A stretch of 64,000 bases of DNA from Vibrio sp. RE86 (GCF_013114545.1 NZ_VTXI01000017.1:1-64000); one strand, 5' to 3'; shown: positions 45,612 through 55,728, counted from the stretch's first letter. Made by a program: numbers and translations. The notes: a model not told the origin generated them from the letters alone.

Positions 45612-46718
45612 ATGTCCCTATTTACTCCTCTAGATTACCAAATGATGTCGCGAGCCATTGAATTGGCTAAAGGCGGCATCTATACCACCGCCCCAAACCC
45701 TAATGTGGGCTGTGTCATTACTCGTAATGGTGAGATTGTCGGTGAAGGCTTTCACTACCGTGCTGGTGAGCCTCATGCAGAAGTTCACGCAATGCGTATA
45801 GCAGGTAATAAAACGGTAGGTGCGACAGCCTACGTAACACTAGAGCCGTGTTCGCATTATGGGCGAACACCACCATGTGCTGAAGGCTTAATCAAAGCTA
45901 AAGTTGCTAAAGTCATTTGTGCAATGGTAGATCCGAACCCTCAAGTTGCAGGTCGTGGGATTAAAATGCTGCGTGATGCGGGGATTGAAGTCCAAATCGG
46001 GTTGCTAGAACAAGATGCACTTGCTCTAAACCCTGCTTTCATCAAGACAATGAAAACAGGAATGCCATTTGTTCAGTTAAAGATGGCGGCAAGCCTCGAC
46101 GGGCAAACTGCGTTAGCCAATGGTGAGAGTCAGTGGATTACGTCTGCCTGTGCTCGTCAAGATGTTCAAAAGTATCGAGCCCTTAGCGGCGCTATCTTAT
46201 CGACTAGCCAAACCGTCATAGAAGACAATGCTTCATTGAATGTTCGCTGGGACGATCTGCCAAATTCTCTTCAATCGCATTATCCGCAATCAGAACTAAG
46301 ACAGCCAGTACGTGTAATTCTAGATAGACAAAATCGTCTTACTCCAGAACTTAAGCTGTTTGAAACTGACGGTGAACGTTTGCTCGTCTCTGATGGTGGA
46401 GATATTGAACCGCAGCTTAATGATGGCAATCAGATCGATCTTGAAGCGACGCTCAAAACCTTGGTTCAAACTCATGGCGTTAATCACATTTGGGTTGAAG
46501 CGGGAGCGACGTTAGCGAGCAGCCTTCTTAAACAAGGTTTGGTCGATGAGCTAATTGTTTACTTAGCTCCTAAGATTATGGGGAGCGATGGTCGTGGTTT
46601 ACTTGGTGCTTTAGGGCTAGAGTCGATGACTGACGCGACCGATCTTGAGTTTAAAGATGTACGACAAGTCGGTAAGGATATACGTATCGTTGCCACATTA
46701 AAGAATAAAGAAGTGTAG
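45612..46718 (+). CDS. ribD: Bifunctional riboflavin deaminase/reductase RibD
   Basis: 368 residues: N-terminal zinc deaminase (HAEVHA and PCSHYGRTPPC ligands) and a C-terminal reductase (from about 150, with ASLDGQTAL and VIEDNASLNVR). It converts the GTP cyclohydrolase product towards the ribityl-pyrimidine. No FMN riboswitch is visible upstream. Confidence 0.97.
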   Translation: MSLFTPLDYQMMSRAIELAKGGIYTTAPNPNVGCVITRNGEIVGEGFHYRAGEPHAEVHAMRIAGNKTVGATAYVTLEPCSHYGRTPPCAEGLIKAKVAKVICAMVDPNPQVAGRGIKMLRDAGIEVQIGLLEQDALALNPAFIKTMKTGMPFVQLKMAASLDGQTALANGESQWITSACARQDVQKYRALSGAILSTSQTVIEDNASLNVRWDDLPNSLQSHYPQSELRQPVRVILDRQNRLTPELKLFETDGERLLVSDGGDIEPQLNDGNQIDLEATLKTLVQTHGVNHIWVEAGATLASSLLKQGLVDELIVYLAPKIMGSDGRGLLGALGLESMTDATDLEFKDVRQVGKDIRIVATLKNKEV

Positions 46719-46720
46719 TT

Positions 46721-47374
46721 ATGTTTACAGGTATTGTTGAAGCAGTAGGCACTTTGGCTGCGATTACGCCAAAAGGCGAAGATATTAGTGTGACGGTGAA
46801 CGTAGGCAAACTGGATATGGCCGACGTAAAGTTAGGTGACAGCATTGCGACCAATGGTGTTTGTCTGACTGTCGTCGATTTTACAGAGTCGAGCTACACC
46901 GCTGACCTATCGCTAGAGACCTTAAAGAAAACCGGCTTCGCTGATTACCAAGCGGGTGACAAAGTGAACCTTGAAAAAGCCATGTTGCCGACGACACGTT
47001 TTGGCGGTCACATTGTGTCGGGTCATGTCGATGGCGTGGGTGAGATAGTTGAGCGAAACATGGTTGGACGAGCCATAGAGTTTTGGGTCTCTATGCCAGA
47101 AGAGATCACTCGATATGTTGCGGAAAAAGGCTCGATTACCGTTGATGGTATTAGTCTAACTGTGAATGATCTTCGTAAGAATGCATTCAAATTAACGATT
47201 GTTCCTCACACGGGTGAAGAGACGACTATCGCCGACTTCCATGTCGGGCGAAAAGTGAACCTAGAAGTTGATGTGCTTGCTCGTTATATGGAGCGACTCC
47301 TCAACACTCAGCGTGATCAGCAACCTGAATCACGCATTACGATGGAATTTTTACAACAAAACGGTTTCGCATAA
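46721..47374 (+). CDS. ribE: Riboflavin synthase alpha subunit
   Basis: 217 residues in two similar lumazine-binding repeats: MFTGIVEAVG and SHTV-type GGHIVSGHVDGVG in the first half and ITVDGISLTVND in the second. It dismutates two 6,7-dimethyl-8-ribityllumazine molecules to riboflavin. It lies 2 bases after ribD. Confidence 0.97.
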   Translation: MFTGIVEAVGTLAAITPKGEDISVTVNVGKLDMADVKLGDSIATNGVCLTVVDFTESSYTADLSLETLKKTGFADYQAGDKVNLEKAMLPTTRFGGHIVSGHVDGVGEIVERNMVGRAIEFWVSMPEEITRYVAEKGSITVDGISLTVNDLRKNAFKLTIVPHTGEETTIADFHVGRKVNLEVDVLARYMERLLNTQRDQQPESRITMEFLQQNGFA

Positions 47375-47438
47375 GCCGAAATCTGCTGAATTAAGAGCGA
47401 ACCTTACTTCGCTGATGCCATAAGATAGGAATAGCACG

Positions 47439-48548
47439 ATGCCGATTAGTACGCCTGAAGAAATTATTGAAGACATTCGCCAAGGGAAAATGGTTGTCCT
47501 TATGGATGATGAAGATCGCGAAAATGAAGGCGATCTGATCATGGCAGCAGAGTTAGTGACTCCTGAAGCCATCAACTTTATGGCGACTCATGGTCGTGGC
47601 CTGATTTGTTTGACCATGACAAAAGAGCGCTGTGAACGTCTTGGATTACCCCCGATGGTGCAAGACAATAATGCTCAGTACACCACCAACTTTACGGTGT
47701 CTATTGAAGCGGCAGAAGGCGTAACAACGGGTATCTCTGCAGCCGACCGTGCACGTACGGTGCAAGCGGCGGTAGCAAAAGAGGCAAAAGCGGCTGACTT
47801 AGTTCAGCCAGGCCATATTTTCCCACTAGCTGCGCAAGAAGGTGGTGTTCTAACGCGCGCTGGTCATACTGAAGCGGGTTGTGACCTAGCTCGATTGGCT
47901 GGTTTAGAACCGTCAGGCGTAATTGTTGAAATCCTAAATGACGATGGCACCATGGCACGTCGCCCAGATCTTGAAATTTTTGCTGAGAAACACGGCATCA
48001 AGTTAGGCACGATTGCAGATCTTATTGAGTACCGCAATAACACTGAAACAACCATCGAACGTGTTGCTGAATGTAAGCTACCAACCGAGTTTGGAGAGTT
48101 CAATCTGGTCACTTATCGTGATGTTATCGATAACCAGATTCACTATGCTCTATGCAAAGGTGATCTCAAAACTGACGCACCGCTAGTTCGCGTTCACTTG
48201 CAAGATACTTTTACCGATCTACTACACAGCAACCGTAATGCTGAACGCAGTTGGACGCTAGATGCAGCGATGAAGCGTATTGGCAGTGAAGGTGGCGTTC
48301 TGGTGATTCTGGGTAACGAAGAGTCAACGGACCTTTTGGTACATCGAGTGAAGATGTTTGAAGCTCAAGATAAAGGCGAAGCGCCGACCCTAGCGAAGAA
48401 GCAAGGCACCTCACGCCGTGTTGGTGTGGGCTCTCAAATTCTTGCAGATCTAGGCGTTCACGATATGCGTCTACTGTCATCAGCAAGCAAAAAATACCAT
48501 GCGCTTGGCGGCTTTGGCTTAAATGTTGTTGAATATGTGTGTGAGTAA
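47439..48548 (+). CDS. ribB: RibBX: 3,4-DHBP synthase with degenerate GTP cyclohydrolase II domain
   Basis: The N-terminal half (about 1-205) is a normal 3,4-dihydroxy-2-butanone-4-phosphate synthase with [17 protein letters not shown] and [11 protein letters not shown]. The C-terminal half resembles RibA but lacks the zinc-binding Cys cluster (C-x10-C-x-C in GRIHSECLTGD-type sequence) and the RNAIGL/SNN motifs. This matches the RibBX variant known from many gammaproteobacteria, whose C-terminal domain lacks cyclohydrolase activity. GTP cyclohydrolase II must then be encoded elsewhere. Confidence 0.92.
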   Translation: MPISTPEEIIEDIRQGKMVVLMDDEDRENEGDLIMAAELVTPEAINFMATHGRGLICLTMTKERCERLGLPPMVQDNNAQYTTNFTVSIEAAEGVTTGISAADRARTVQAAVAKEAKAADLVQPGHIFPLAAQEGGVLTRAGHTEAGCDLARLAGLEPSGVIVEILNDDGTMARRPDLEIFAEKHGIKLGTIADLIEYRNNTETTIERVAECKLPTEFGEFNLVTYRDVIDNQIHYALCKGDLKTDAPLVRVHLQDTFTDLLHSNRNAERSWTLDAAMKRIGSEGGVLVILGNEESTDLLVHRVKMFEAQDKGEAPTLAKKQGTSRRVGVGSQILADLGVHDMRLLSSASKKYHALGGFGLNVVEYVCE

Positions 48549-48570
48549 TCAGTAAGCACGTTTGATTATT

Positions 48571-48606
48571 AAGAAGGCAAATGTTTCAGCATTTGCCTTC
48601 TTTGTT
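48571..48606 (+). terminator. Terminator after ribBX
   Basis: AAGAAGGCAAAT/ATTTGCCTTCTT stem (plus inner G-C) with T-rich tail. Isolates ribH-nusB from the ribBX transcript. Confidence 0.9.
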
Positions 48607-48719
48607 TTCAATCTGTTGTGAACACGACGAGTAATGCTAAATTTCCATTAGATATTGCTCACAGATTTGTGCTAGAATCCGGCGATTCTCACTTGATGAA
48701 CATAGTTAAAGGAAGGCTT

Positions 48720-49190
48720 ATGAAAGTGATCGAGGGTGGCTTCCCAGCGCCAAACGCAAAAATTGCTATCGTTATTGCTCGTTTCAACAGTTTTATTAAC
48801 GAAAGTCTATTGTCTGGTGCAATCGATACTTTAAAGCGCCATGGCCAAGTAAGCGAAGAGAACATTACTGTTGTTCGTTGCCCTGGTGCAGTTGAACTTC
48901 CACTTGTGGCTCAGCGTGTTGCTAAAACGGGTAAGTTTGATGCAATCGTATCTCTTGGTACGGTAATCCGCGGTGGTACACCACACTTTGACTATGTTTG
49001 TAGTGAATGTAACAAAGGTCTTGCGCAAGTGTCTCTGGAATACTCTCTTCCAGTCGCATTCGGCGTATTGACGGTTGATACAATTGACCAAGCAATTGAG
49101 CGCGCAGGAACCAAGGCTGGTAATAAAGGTGCAGAGGCTGCACTAAGCGCACTTGAGATGATAAACGTTCTTTCAGAAATCGATTCCTAA
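48720..49190 (+). CDS. ribH: 6,7-dimethyl-8-ribityllumazine synthase RibH
   Basis: 156 residues from ATG 48720 (GGAAGG site); the longer frame adds 34 residues and would overlap a promoter-like TAGAAT at 48673. Motifs: [21 protein letters not shown], and [15 protein letters not shown] with the catalytic His. The stop and the nusB start overlap (TAATG). Confidence 0.97.
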   Translation: MKVIEGGFPAPNAKIAIVIARFNSFINESLLSGAIDTLKRHGQVSEENITVVRCPGAVELPLVAQRVAKTGKFDAIVSLGTVIRGGTPHFDYVCSECNKGLAQVSLEYSLPVAFGVLTVDTIDQAIERAGTKAGNKGAEAALSALEMINVLSEIDS

Positions 49191-49657
49191 TGGGGGCCAG
49201 TGTGAAACCAGCCGCACGTCGTAATGCACGTCGATTCGCTCTACAAGCGATCTACTCTTGGCAAATTACTAAAGAAAATGTTGCTACTATCGAGGAGCAA
49301 TTCTTGTCAGGTGGTAAGTATGATGAAGAAGAACATCATGCTTCTGAGCCGGCACTTTCTACTCCAGACACAGACGTTGCATACTTCCGTGACCTACTAA
49401 CAGGTGTTGTGCTAAGTCACACAGAGCTAGATAGTAAGATTCGTCCATACACAGCACGCCCAATGCAAGACTTGGACATGATGGAGCTTGCACTGCTTCG
49501 TCTTGCTATGTATGAAATGACACGTCGTGAAGATGTACCTTACAAAGTGGTAATCAACGAAGCGATTGAACTTGCAAAAGTTTTCGCAGCAGAAGAGAGC
49601 CACAAGTTCGTGAACGGTGTACTAGATAAAGCAGCACCTCACGTACGTAAGAAGTAA
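49190..49657 (+). CDS. nusB: Transcription antitermination factor NusB
   Basis: 155-residue all-helical protein with [13 protein letters not shown] at the N-terminus and [13 protein letters not shown]... FVNGVLDK at the C-terminus. It forms a complex with S10 (NusE) on boxA for rRNA antitermination. Translationally coupled to ribH. A terminator follows. Confidence 0.97.
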   Translation: MGASVKPAARRNARRFALQAIYSWQITKENVATIEEQFLSGGKYDEEEHHASEPALSTPDTDVAYFRDLLTGVVLSHTELDSKIRPYTARPMQDLDMMELALLRLAMYEMTRREDVPYKVVINEAIELAKVFAAEESHKFVNGVLDKAAPHVRKK

Positions 49658-49672
49658 TCGACTAAGATTAGT

Positions 49673-49703
49673 AAAAGGTCAGCACATGCTGACCTTTTTT
49701 ATG
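49673..49703 (+). terminator. Terminator of nusB
   Basis: 12-bp stem AAAAGGTCAGCA/TGCTGACCTTTT with CA loop and T-run. Confidence 0.9.
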
Positions 49704-49744
49704 CTTGTTATTCACAGAATCGATAATTAAAAAATGGCTTCATT

Positions 49745-50710
49745 ATGTCCGGTGAATTTAATCTAATCGAAAAGTATTTTGTTGGTCGTCAGAAAGGGCG
49801 AAAAGACGTTCTTTTGGCTGCTGGAGATGACTGTGCTTTAGTTCAAGCGCCACAAAACCTCTCTATTGCTGTAAGTACCGATACTCTTGTTGCGGGGACG
49901 CATTTTCTTGCTGAGGCAAATCCTGCCTGGGTTGCACACAAAGCGTTGGCTTCTAATATTAGCGACCTAGCTGCAATGGGCGCGACGCCTGCTTGGGTTT
50001 CGTTTGCTTTGACCATGCCTGAACCTGATGAAGCATGGCTAGCCCCTTTCTGTGATGCGTTCTTTGAGTTAGCCAACTACTTTGATATCCAGTTGATCGG
50101 CGGTGATACGACTAAAGGCCCTTTGAGTTTAACGTTGACCGTGCAGGGCTTGGTTGACCCTCACAAAGCTCTACGACGTGATGGCGCTAAAGTGGGGGAT
50201 TGGGTCTATGTCACGGGGAACCTAGGCGACAGTAAAGCTGGGTTGGATGTCGTGCTTAACTCTGAGCTTAAGAGTAAGCCATACGCAGAAGAGCTTGAGA
50301 AAAGGCACTATCTGTCCACGCCAAGAGTGCTAGTAGGCCAAGCTCTATTGAATTTAGCGAGTTCAGCCATCGATATTTCAGATGGCGTTATTTCAGATGT
50401 AAAACATATTCTGAAACGTTCTCAGGTCGGTGTAAGCATTGACGTAGCATCGCTTCCCGTTTCTAATGAGCTTCTTCAGTTTGTCGATTCAGCCGCAATC
50501 GCCCAGCAATATGCGTTGTCGAGTGGTGAAGAGTATGAACTGTGCTTTACTGTGCCAGAACATAACAAAGGCTCGATTGAGAGCACGTTAGCCCATTGCG
50601 GCGCTAAGGTGACCTGTATCGGGCAGATCAGGCCTCAAGGTACCTTTGAACTCCACTCTAACGGTCAACCGATTGACTGGGATCTCAGTGGATACGATCA
50701 CTTTAAGTAG
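49745..50710 (+). CDS. thiL: Thiamine-monophosphate kinase ThiL
   Basis: 321 residues; phosphorylates TMP to thiamine pyrophosphate. Motifs: GDDCALV near residue 27, VSTDTLVAGTHF, and SNISDLAAMGATP (metal/ATP binding), then GGDTTKGPLSL. pgpA follows after 12 bases, as in many gammaproteobacteria. Confidence 0.96.
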   Translation: MSGEFNLIEKYFVGRQKGRKDVLLAAGDDCALVQAPQNLSIAVSTDTLVAGTHFLAEANPAWVAHKALASNISDLAAMGATPAWVSFALTMPEPDEAWLAPFCDAFFELANYFDIQLIGGDTTKGPLSLTLTVQGLVDPHKALRRDGAKVGDWVYVTGNLGDSKAGLDVVLNSELKSKPYAEELEKRHYLSTPRVLVGQALLNLASSAIDISDGVISDVKHILKRSQVGVSIDVASLPVSNELLQFVDSAAIAQQYALSSGEEYELCFTVPEHNKGSIESTLAHCGAKVTCIGQIRPQGTFELHSNGQPIDWDLSGYDHFK

Positions 50711-50722
50711 AATAATATCATT

Positions 50723-51229
50723 ATGACAAACCCTCTAACGCTTATTTCTCTGAAAAATCCTTGGCATCTATTGGCTACGGGCTTCGGTAGTGGGCTCTCA
50801 CCGATTGTCCCAGGGACGATGGGAACATTGGCGGCCATTCCGTTTTATCTACTTCTTGTTCAGCTGCCTCTGCCTATCTACATCATTGCTGTGGTTATTT
50901 CGTGCATTATTGGCGTTAAGATTTGCCAAGTGACCTCTGACGATATGGGGGTTCATGATCATGGCTCAATTGTCTGGGATGAGTTTGCAGGCTTTTGGAT
51001 TACCATGCTGGTGGTACCGCTGTTTAACCTATCGGCGACGGACTGGAAGTGGCTATTAACAGGTTTTGTACTGTTTCGCTTTTTCGATATGGTAAAACCT
51101 TGGCCGATTGGTTGGTTAGATAAACGTGTTCATGGCGGTCTGGGCATCATGATTGATGATATTGTTGCCGGTGTGATGGCTGGTGTGGCGCTCTACTTGG
51201 TCGGCAAATACGCAGGCTGGTTGGTTTAA
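50723..51229 (+). CDS. pgpA: Phosphatidylglycerophosphatase A
   Basis: A 168-residue inner-membrane enzyme dephosphorylating phosphatidylglycerol phosphate. GLSPIVPGTMGT and the acidic DHGSIVWDEFAGFW and FRFFDMVKPWPIGW motifs are typical. Several helices span the membrane. Confidence 0.95.
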   Translation: MTNPLTLISLKNPWHLLATGFGSGLSPIVPGTMGTLAAIPFYLLLVQLPLPIYIIAVVISCIIGVKICQVTSDDMGVHDHGSIVWDEFAGFWITMLVVPLFNLSATDWKWLLTGFVLFRFFDMVKPWPIGWLDKRVHGGLGIMIDDIVAGVMAGVALYLVGKYAGWLV

Positions 51230-51260
51230 AAAAAGGGGCTGGTAACTCGTTACCAGCCCC
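51228..51260 (-). terminator. Terminator of the DUF3461 gene
   Basis: 12-bp stem GGGGCTGGTAAC/GTTACCAGCCCC with TC loop. On the minus strand it is followed by a T-run of seven. It also lies just behind pgpA. Confidence 0.9.
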
Positions 51261-51278
51261 TGAGTCTATAAAAACTTG

Positions 51279-51662
51279 TTACTTCAGCTTCTCTAGATCC
51301 GCTTCGATCTCGGCGATCTTACTTGAAACCACTTTCTCCAAGTGGCGAAGATCAGACAAGATCTTCTGTTTTACATCCACTTCAACCGCTTTTTCTGGTT
51401 TGGTTAGTTGATTCAGTTCATCAATGACGAGCGTTAGGTTGCGGTTGATCTCAGTAACTTCACGATATTTGTGGCTACCGCTATCAACAAGCACATTCTT
51501 TACTTGTCGTGGATACTTGAACTTCACGCTTTTCGCAAACAGCTCACCTTTCTGCTTGTGAAAATAGATTTTTAACACGTCCTTGTGCGCTTCTTGGCGA
51601 AGGGAATAGCGCTCAATTTGCTTAGGATCTTGAATACCTAAACCAGTGAGGTGTGGATACAT
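51279..51662 (-). CDS. DUF3461 family protein
   Basis: 127-residue cytoplasmic protein starting [10 protein letters not shown], with a C-terminal heptad-like helix ([31 protein letters not shown]) suggesting a coiled coil. Family is conserved in vibrios and some relatives next to glnD, without known function. No metal or catalytic motif visible. Confidence 0.8.
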   Translation of the reverse strand: MYPHLTGLGIQDPKQIERYSLRQEAHKDVLKIYFHKQKGELFAKSVKFKYPRQVKNVLVDSGSHKYREVTEINRNLTLVIDELNQLTKPEKAVEVDVKQKILSDLRHLEKVVSSKIAEIEADLEKLK

Positions 51663-51772
51663 AGGCTACCTCTATAGTGTTGAAGTGATTAATTCAATAA
51701 CTAATGTAGCAGCCTATGATCGTGGTAGACAGCCCTTTTTTAGACAAGTTAATAACTTGTGCTAGAGATCGC

Positions 51773-54394
51773 TCAAGGCGCGAGTTCAGCGATGTTTTTC
51801 GTTAGCGCTTCACGCAATCCAATTTGCTCTTCTTCCGTCAATTTGCCGCCACTTTGACTGGTGATGATAAATAAATCCTCAGCTCGTTCGCCGATAGTGG
51901 TGATCTTAGCGGCGTGAAGGTGAACACCTTGATCTGCAAAGGTAGCACCTACGGTGGCAAGTAACCCTGGTGTATCCAAAGCGACAAATTCAAGCAAGGT
52001 GCGTTTCTTACTTTTCGTTGGCAAGAAATCGACTTTCGTTTTGACTTTGAAATGCTGAAGGTTACGCGGCGTTCGACGTCGTTTGATCTTTGTTGGTCGT
52101 CCGTCAGCGAGCACGTGAGCTAAATGTTTCGTTACGGCTTTATGACGGCTCTCATCGATGGCCTCGCCTTGCTGGTCGAGCACCATAAAGGTATCTAGCA
52201 CAAACCCATCTTTACTTGTCATGACTTGCGCGTCGTGTACGTTAAAGTTTCGTCTATCTAGCTCTGCGACAACAGAAGCAAACAGGGCGTGTTGGTCTTT
52301 GCTGTAAATGAAGACTTCGGTACCGCCTCGCGTTGATTTCTTTGATATCAGAATCAGAGGCTGAGAGTGGTCTTCATGGCGCAGTAGGTTCATACAGTGC
52401 CAAGCGATCTGCTTATGAGTATGACGCAAGAAGTAATCGGCTTTAAAGCGTTGCCAAAGCACTTCAATTTCACGTGCTGTAAAGCCCTCTTTGCGCAATA
52501 GTGCTGAGGCCAGTTGTTGGTTGTGGCGAATGCGTTCTCTCACATCAACAGGGTTTTCGAGTCCTCGGCGCAGTGCACGTTGGGTCGAATAGAAAAGCTC
52601 GGCAAGAAGAGTACGTTTCCAACTGTTCCATAACTCGGGGTTGGTTGCGCAGATATCCGCTACCGTTAAACAAACAAGGTATTCTAAGTACTCTTCATCA
52701 CGTACTTTCTTGGCAAATTCAGTAATCACCTCTGGGTCGTAGATATCTCGGCGCTGAGCAGTGACAGACATCAGTAGATGGTTACGTACAAGCCAAGAGA
52801 CTAACTTCGCCTCTGGCTTTGATAGCCCATGTTCAATACAGAATGTGTAGGCTTCACCTTCGCCAATAACTGAATGGTCACCCCCTCGGCCCTTACCAAT
52901 ATCATGGAAGATTGCCGCGATGATGAGCAGCTCTTTCTTTTGGATACGCGGGTAGACTTCGCAGCAAATAGGGTGCTTCTCGTGGTTTTTCGCATAGCTA
53001 AAGGTGTTGATATGCTTGAGCAAACGCACGCTATGCTCATCGACTGTGTAGACGTGAAACAGGTCAAACTGCATCTGACCGACGATCTGGCTCCACTGAG
53101 GTAGATAGGCCGCCAATACGCCCAATTTGTGCATCAAGCTAAACGCTTTGTGCAGGGCATTGGGATGGCGACATAAATCCATAAACTTCTCACGAGCTTC
53201 AGGGATAGTATGCAAAAACTTGTTCAGTCTTCGTCGGGCGGTTCTTAACTGTCGCAGAGTAGGTGGTGCAACCCCTTCAATGGTTGAGTCATTGGCGATA
53301 TGCAAAAACATATCAAGAATGGTTTCTGGTCTTGCTTGAAATAAGGCAGGCTTACGAGCTTCAATGAGGTGGCCTCGGCGTTGGAAGTCATCGCTTAAGA
53401 TTTCAGGCTCGGCCTCAATACCGTTGTTTAAGATCGCTTGATCAAACAATTTGAGCAGCATCTTATTGAGTTCAGCCACTCGGCGTAGGGTGCGGTAGAA
53501 CTCTTTCATCATCATTTCTACACCACGATTCCCTTCACCAGCATAGCCAAGGCTTTCAGCGACTTGCGCTTGATGAGCAAAGGTGAGGCGATTGTCATAG
53601 CGCTTCAATTCGTTATGCAGTGCGAAACGTACTCGCCACAAAAAGTCCTGACACTCAACGAGTTCGCGATACTCTGCGTCAGTTAAGAAACCATAGCGGC
53701 TCATTTCAAGCAGTGACGTAGCTCCAAAATGACGGCGAGCGACCCAACTGAGTGTATGTATGTCCCGCAGGCCACCAGGAGTCGACTTTATATCGGGCTC
53801 CAAGTTGTAAGTAGTGTCATGGAAGCGGGCGTGACGGTCACGTTGCTCTTGTATCTTGGCTTTGTAAAATACTTCACTTGGCCAGAATGCCTCAGAATGA
53901 ATGACCATACGCAGCTGGTGGAAGGTCTCTTCACAGCCGCATAGTAACCTTGCTTCCTGCAGGTTGGTTGCGACGGTGAGATCTTCGCGGCCGATTTCAG
54001 CACACTCTTCGACACTTCGAACTGCATGGCCGACTTCTAGGCGCAGATCCCACAGCAGGGTGATGAACTCACTGACCTTTCCAGCCAAGGATTCTGGTAG
54101 TCCTTTTCTTGACACAATCAGAATGTCGATATCAGATAGAGGATGCAGCTCACCTCGGCCGTAACCACCAACGGCTACTAAACTGATATTAGGTAGGGCA
54201 GAAAAGCCAAAGTGTTGCCAAAGTCGATTTAGTAGGAGATCGATGTATTCAGCACGCCCCAGAACTAAATCTGTAACAGGGTGGTGATTGAGAAACTCTT
54301 GTTTCTGATAATTGGCAAATTGTTCGAGTTGTTGCTTTAACTCTGTTATCGAGAGTTGGTTCTCTTCAAAGGTAAGAGGGGATTGAAAGGGCAT
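51773..54394 (-). CDS. glnD: Bifunctional uridylyltransferase/uridylyl-removing enzyme GlnD
   Basis: 873-residue nitrogen sensor that modifies PII proteins according to glutamine. Order: nucleotidyltransferase with GGYGRGELHPLSDIDI (about 72-95), a helical region, the HD hydrolase domain with FHDIGKGRGGDHS (about 490-505), and two C-terminal ACT domains (EVFIYSKDQHALFASVV; LLEFVALDTPGLLATVG). All catalytic motifs are intact. It is next to map, as in E. coli. Confidence 0.97.
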   Translation of the reverse strand: MPFQSPLTFEENQLSITELKQQLEQFANYQKQEFLNHHPVTDLVLGRAEYIDLLLNRLWQHFGFSALPNISLVAVGGYGRGELHPLSDIDILIVSRKGLPESLAGKVSEFITLLWDLRLEVGHAVRSVEECAEIGREDLTVATNLQEARLLCGCEETFHQLRMVIHSEAFWPSEVFYKAKIQEQRDRHARFHDTTYNLEPDIKSTPGGLRDIHTLSWVARRHFGATSLLEMSRYGFLTDAEYRELVECQDFLWRVRFALHNELKRYDNRLTFAHQAQVAESLGYAGEGNRGVEMMMKEFYRTLRRVAELNKMLLKLFDQAILNNGIEAEPEILSDDFQRRGHLIEARKPALFQARPETILDMFLHIANDSTIEGVAPPTLRQLRTARRRLNKFLHTIPEAREKFMDLCRHPNALHKAFSLMHKLGVLAAYLPQWSQIVGQMQFDLFHVYTVDEHSVRLLKHINTFSYAKNHEKHPICCEVYPRIQKKELLIIAAIFHDIGKGRGGDHSVIGEGEAYTFCIEHGLSKPEAKLVSWLVRNHLLMSVTAQRRDIYDPEVITEFAKKVRDEEYLEYLVCLTVADICATNPELWNSWKRTLLAELFYSTQRALRRGLENPVDVRERIRHNQQLASALLRKEGFTAREIEVLWQRFKADYFLRHTHKQIAWHCMNLLRHEDHSQPLILISKKSTRGGTEVFIYSKDQHALFASVVAELDRRNFNVHDAQVMTSKDGFVLDTFMVLDQQGEAIDESRHKAVTKHLAHVLADGRPTKIKRRRTPRNLQHFKVKTKVDFLPTKSKKRTLLEFVALDTPGLLATVGATFADQGVHLHAAKITTIGERAEDLFIITSQSGGKLTEEEQIGLREALTKNIAELAP

Positions 54395-54452
54395 ACAGCA
54401 AGTCCGTGCAAAGTTGTCCTGTTAAGAACTAATCTATCAAAATAGAGCAGAT

Positions 54453-54485
54453 AAAAAAATATCCCCGACAATGCGGGGATATTTT
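54453..54485 (-). terminator. Terminator of map
   Basis: AAATATCCCCG/CGGGGATATTT stem, ACAATG loop; T-run follows on the minus strand. Confidence 0.92.
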
Positions 54486-54501
54486 AAGAAGGTGATTGCC
54501 G

Positions 54502-55380
54502 TTAAGCGTTGTTCATCATGCGTGGGATGGTGTCATCGCTACGCAGAGTTAACACTTCACAGCCAGTTTTAGTCACAAGTAGAGTGTGCTCGTATTGAGC
54601 CGATTTTTTAGCATCGCCTGTGTACACCGTCCAATCGTCTTCAGCATCTACAGTAACACCAAACTTGCCCGCGTTAATCATTGGCTCGATAGTGAAGCAC
54701 ATGCCTTCTTTCAATACGCGGCGATCGTTGTTTTTGTAGTGGACGATTTGCGGTTCTTCATGGAATTCATTACCGATACCGTGGCCACAGAAGTCTTTAA
54801 CAATCGAGAACTTGTTACGTGGGTTCTTTTTGTTGTTCTCTTTGATGTACTTTTCAATAGCAACACCAATGTCGCCAACCGTTGAACCAGGCTTAACGGT
54901 ACGCATACCTACGTACAGTGCTTCTTGTGTCACCATACATAGGCGCTTATCTGCAGGAGAAACATCACCGACCAAGAACATCTTAGACGTATCGCCATGG
55001 TAACCTTCAGGACGCACGCTAAGATCTGCGCTTTCGTCATTTGGAATGATTACAGTGATGTCGACGTTAATGATGTCGCCATTTTTCAGTACAGCAGGCT
55101 TCACTTGACCGTTACTGCCCACTTCGTCAGCCGATGCAGGGATGCCGTGACATACGATATGGTTGATCGATGTACAGATAGATTTAGGGAAACCGTGGTA
55201 ATCAAGCGGAGCAGAATAAGCGCCTTTTTCAATCCCATAATCATGACAGATTTGGTTTAACTCATCTGTTGTTACACCCTCTTTAATATGAGGTTCGATC
55301 ATCTCGAGGATTTCAGCGGCCAACGCGCCCGCTAGTCGCATACGTTCGATTTCTTCAGCTGTTTTAATCTTGATTGACAT
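54502..55380 (-). CDS. map: Type I methionine aminopeptidase
   Basis: 292 residues, about 28 more than the E. coli enzyme. The metal ligands are intact: DIINVDITV and HGDTSKMF (Asp, Asp), CGHGIGNEFHEEP (His) and FTIEPMINAG (Glu). Two insertions, around SADEVGSNGQ and NDESADLSVRPEG, flank the first metal-ligand strand and account for most of the extra length. Removes initiator Met cotranslationally. Divergent from rpsB, as in enterobacteria. Confidence 0.95.
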   Translation of the reverse strand: MSIKIKTAEEIERMRLAGALAAEILEMIEPHIKEGVTTDELNQICHDYGIEKGAYSAPLDYHGFPKSICTSINHIVCHGIPASADEVGSNGQVKPAVLKNGDIINVDITVIIPNDESADLSVRPEGYHGDTSKMFLVGDVSPADKRLCMVTQEALYVGMRTVKPGSTVGDIGVAIEKYIKENNKKNPRNKFSIVKDFCGHGIGNEFHEEPQIVHYKNNDRRVLKEGMCFTIEPMINAGKFGVTVDAEDDWTVYTGDAKKSAQYEHTLLVTKTGCEVLTLRSDDTIPRMMNNA

Positions 55381-55728
55381 CGGCTTTCTCTAGTTAATTC
55401 TGTTGCACGTTAAGTGCGAGTGCTCACATTCTATCAGGAACCCTGCATAATGAGAATTATTCTTCACTTTTCGTACGTCAAATTAGGCGGCAAAAATCAC
55501 CCCATAGTGTTTTTTTACTAGCCAGCAAGGTCGAAAATATGGTATAAAGCGCGCCGGAATTGTGGTCAGTTCTCTTCAGCTAAGTCTCTTGGTTGGCGAA
55601 GCTGGTTACTTCCAACTAACTTATATCTTTAAATCACACACATTCCGTCACATATTCCGGGGTGCTGGGCAGAAGCCTAGTCGGAGTTATGGGGGATGTG
55701 GAGGCCTAACCCCATAGAGGATTATAAA
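55381..55728 (+). promoter_or_regulatory. map/rpsB divergent region with rpsB promoter and leader
   Basis: The rpsB promoter has an extended -10, TGGTATAAA (55540-55548), and a GC-rich discriminator GCGCGCC, as for stringently controlled ribosomal genes. A leader of about 170 nt follows, containing GGGGTGCTGGGCAGAAGCC and GGCCTAACCCCA near the start codon. E. coli S2 represses its own operon through a conserved rpsB leader, and this is the likely equivalent. Confidence 0.7.

Noticed and set aside
47701..47958. Minus-strand leucine-rich frame inside ribBX
   Set aside because: Shadow of the ribBX reading frame; no promoter or family similarity.
48618..48719. 34-residue N-terminal extension of RibH
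   Set aside because: Family members begin near MKVIEGG; the ATG at 48720 has GGAAGG, and a promoter-like element lies inside the extension.
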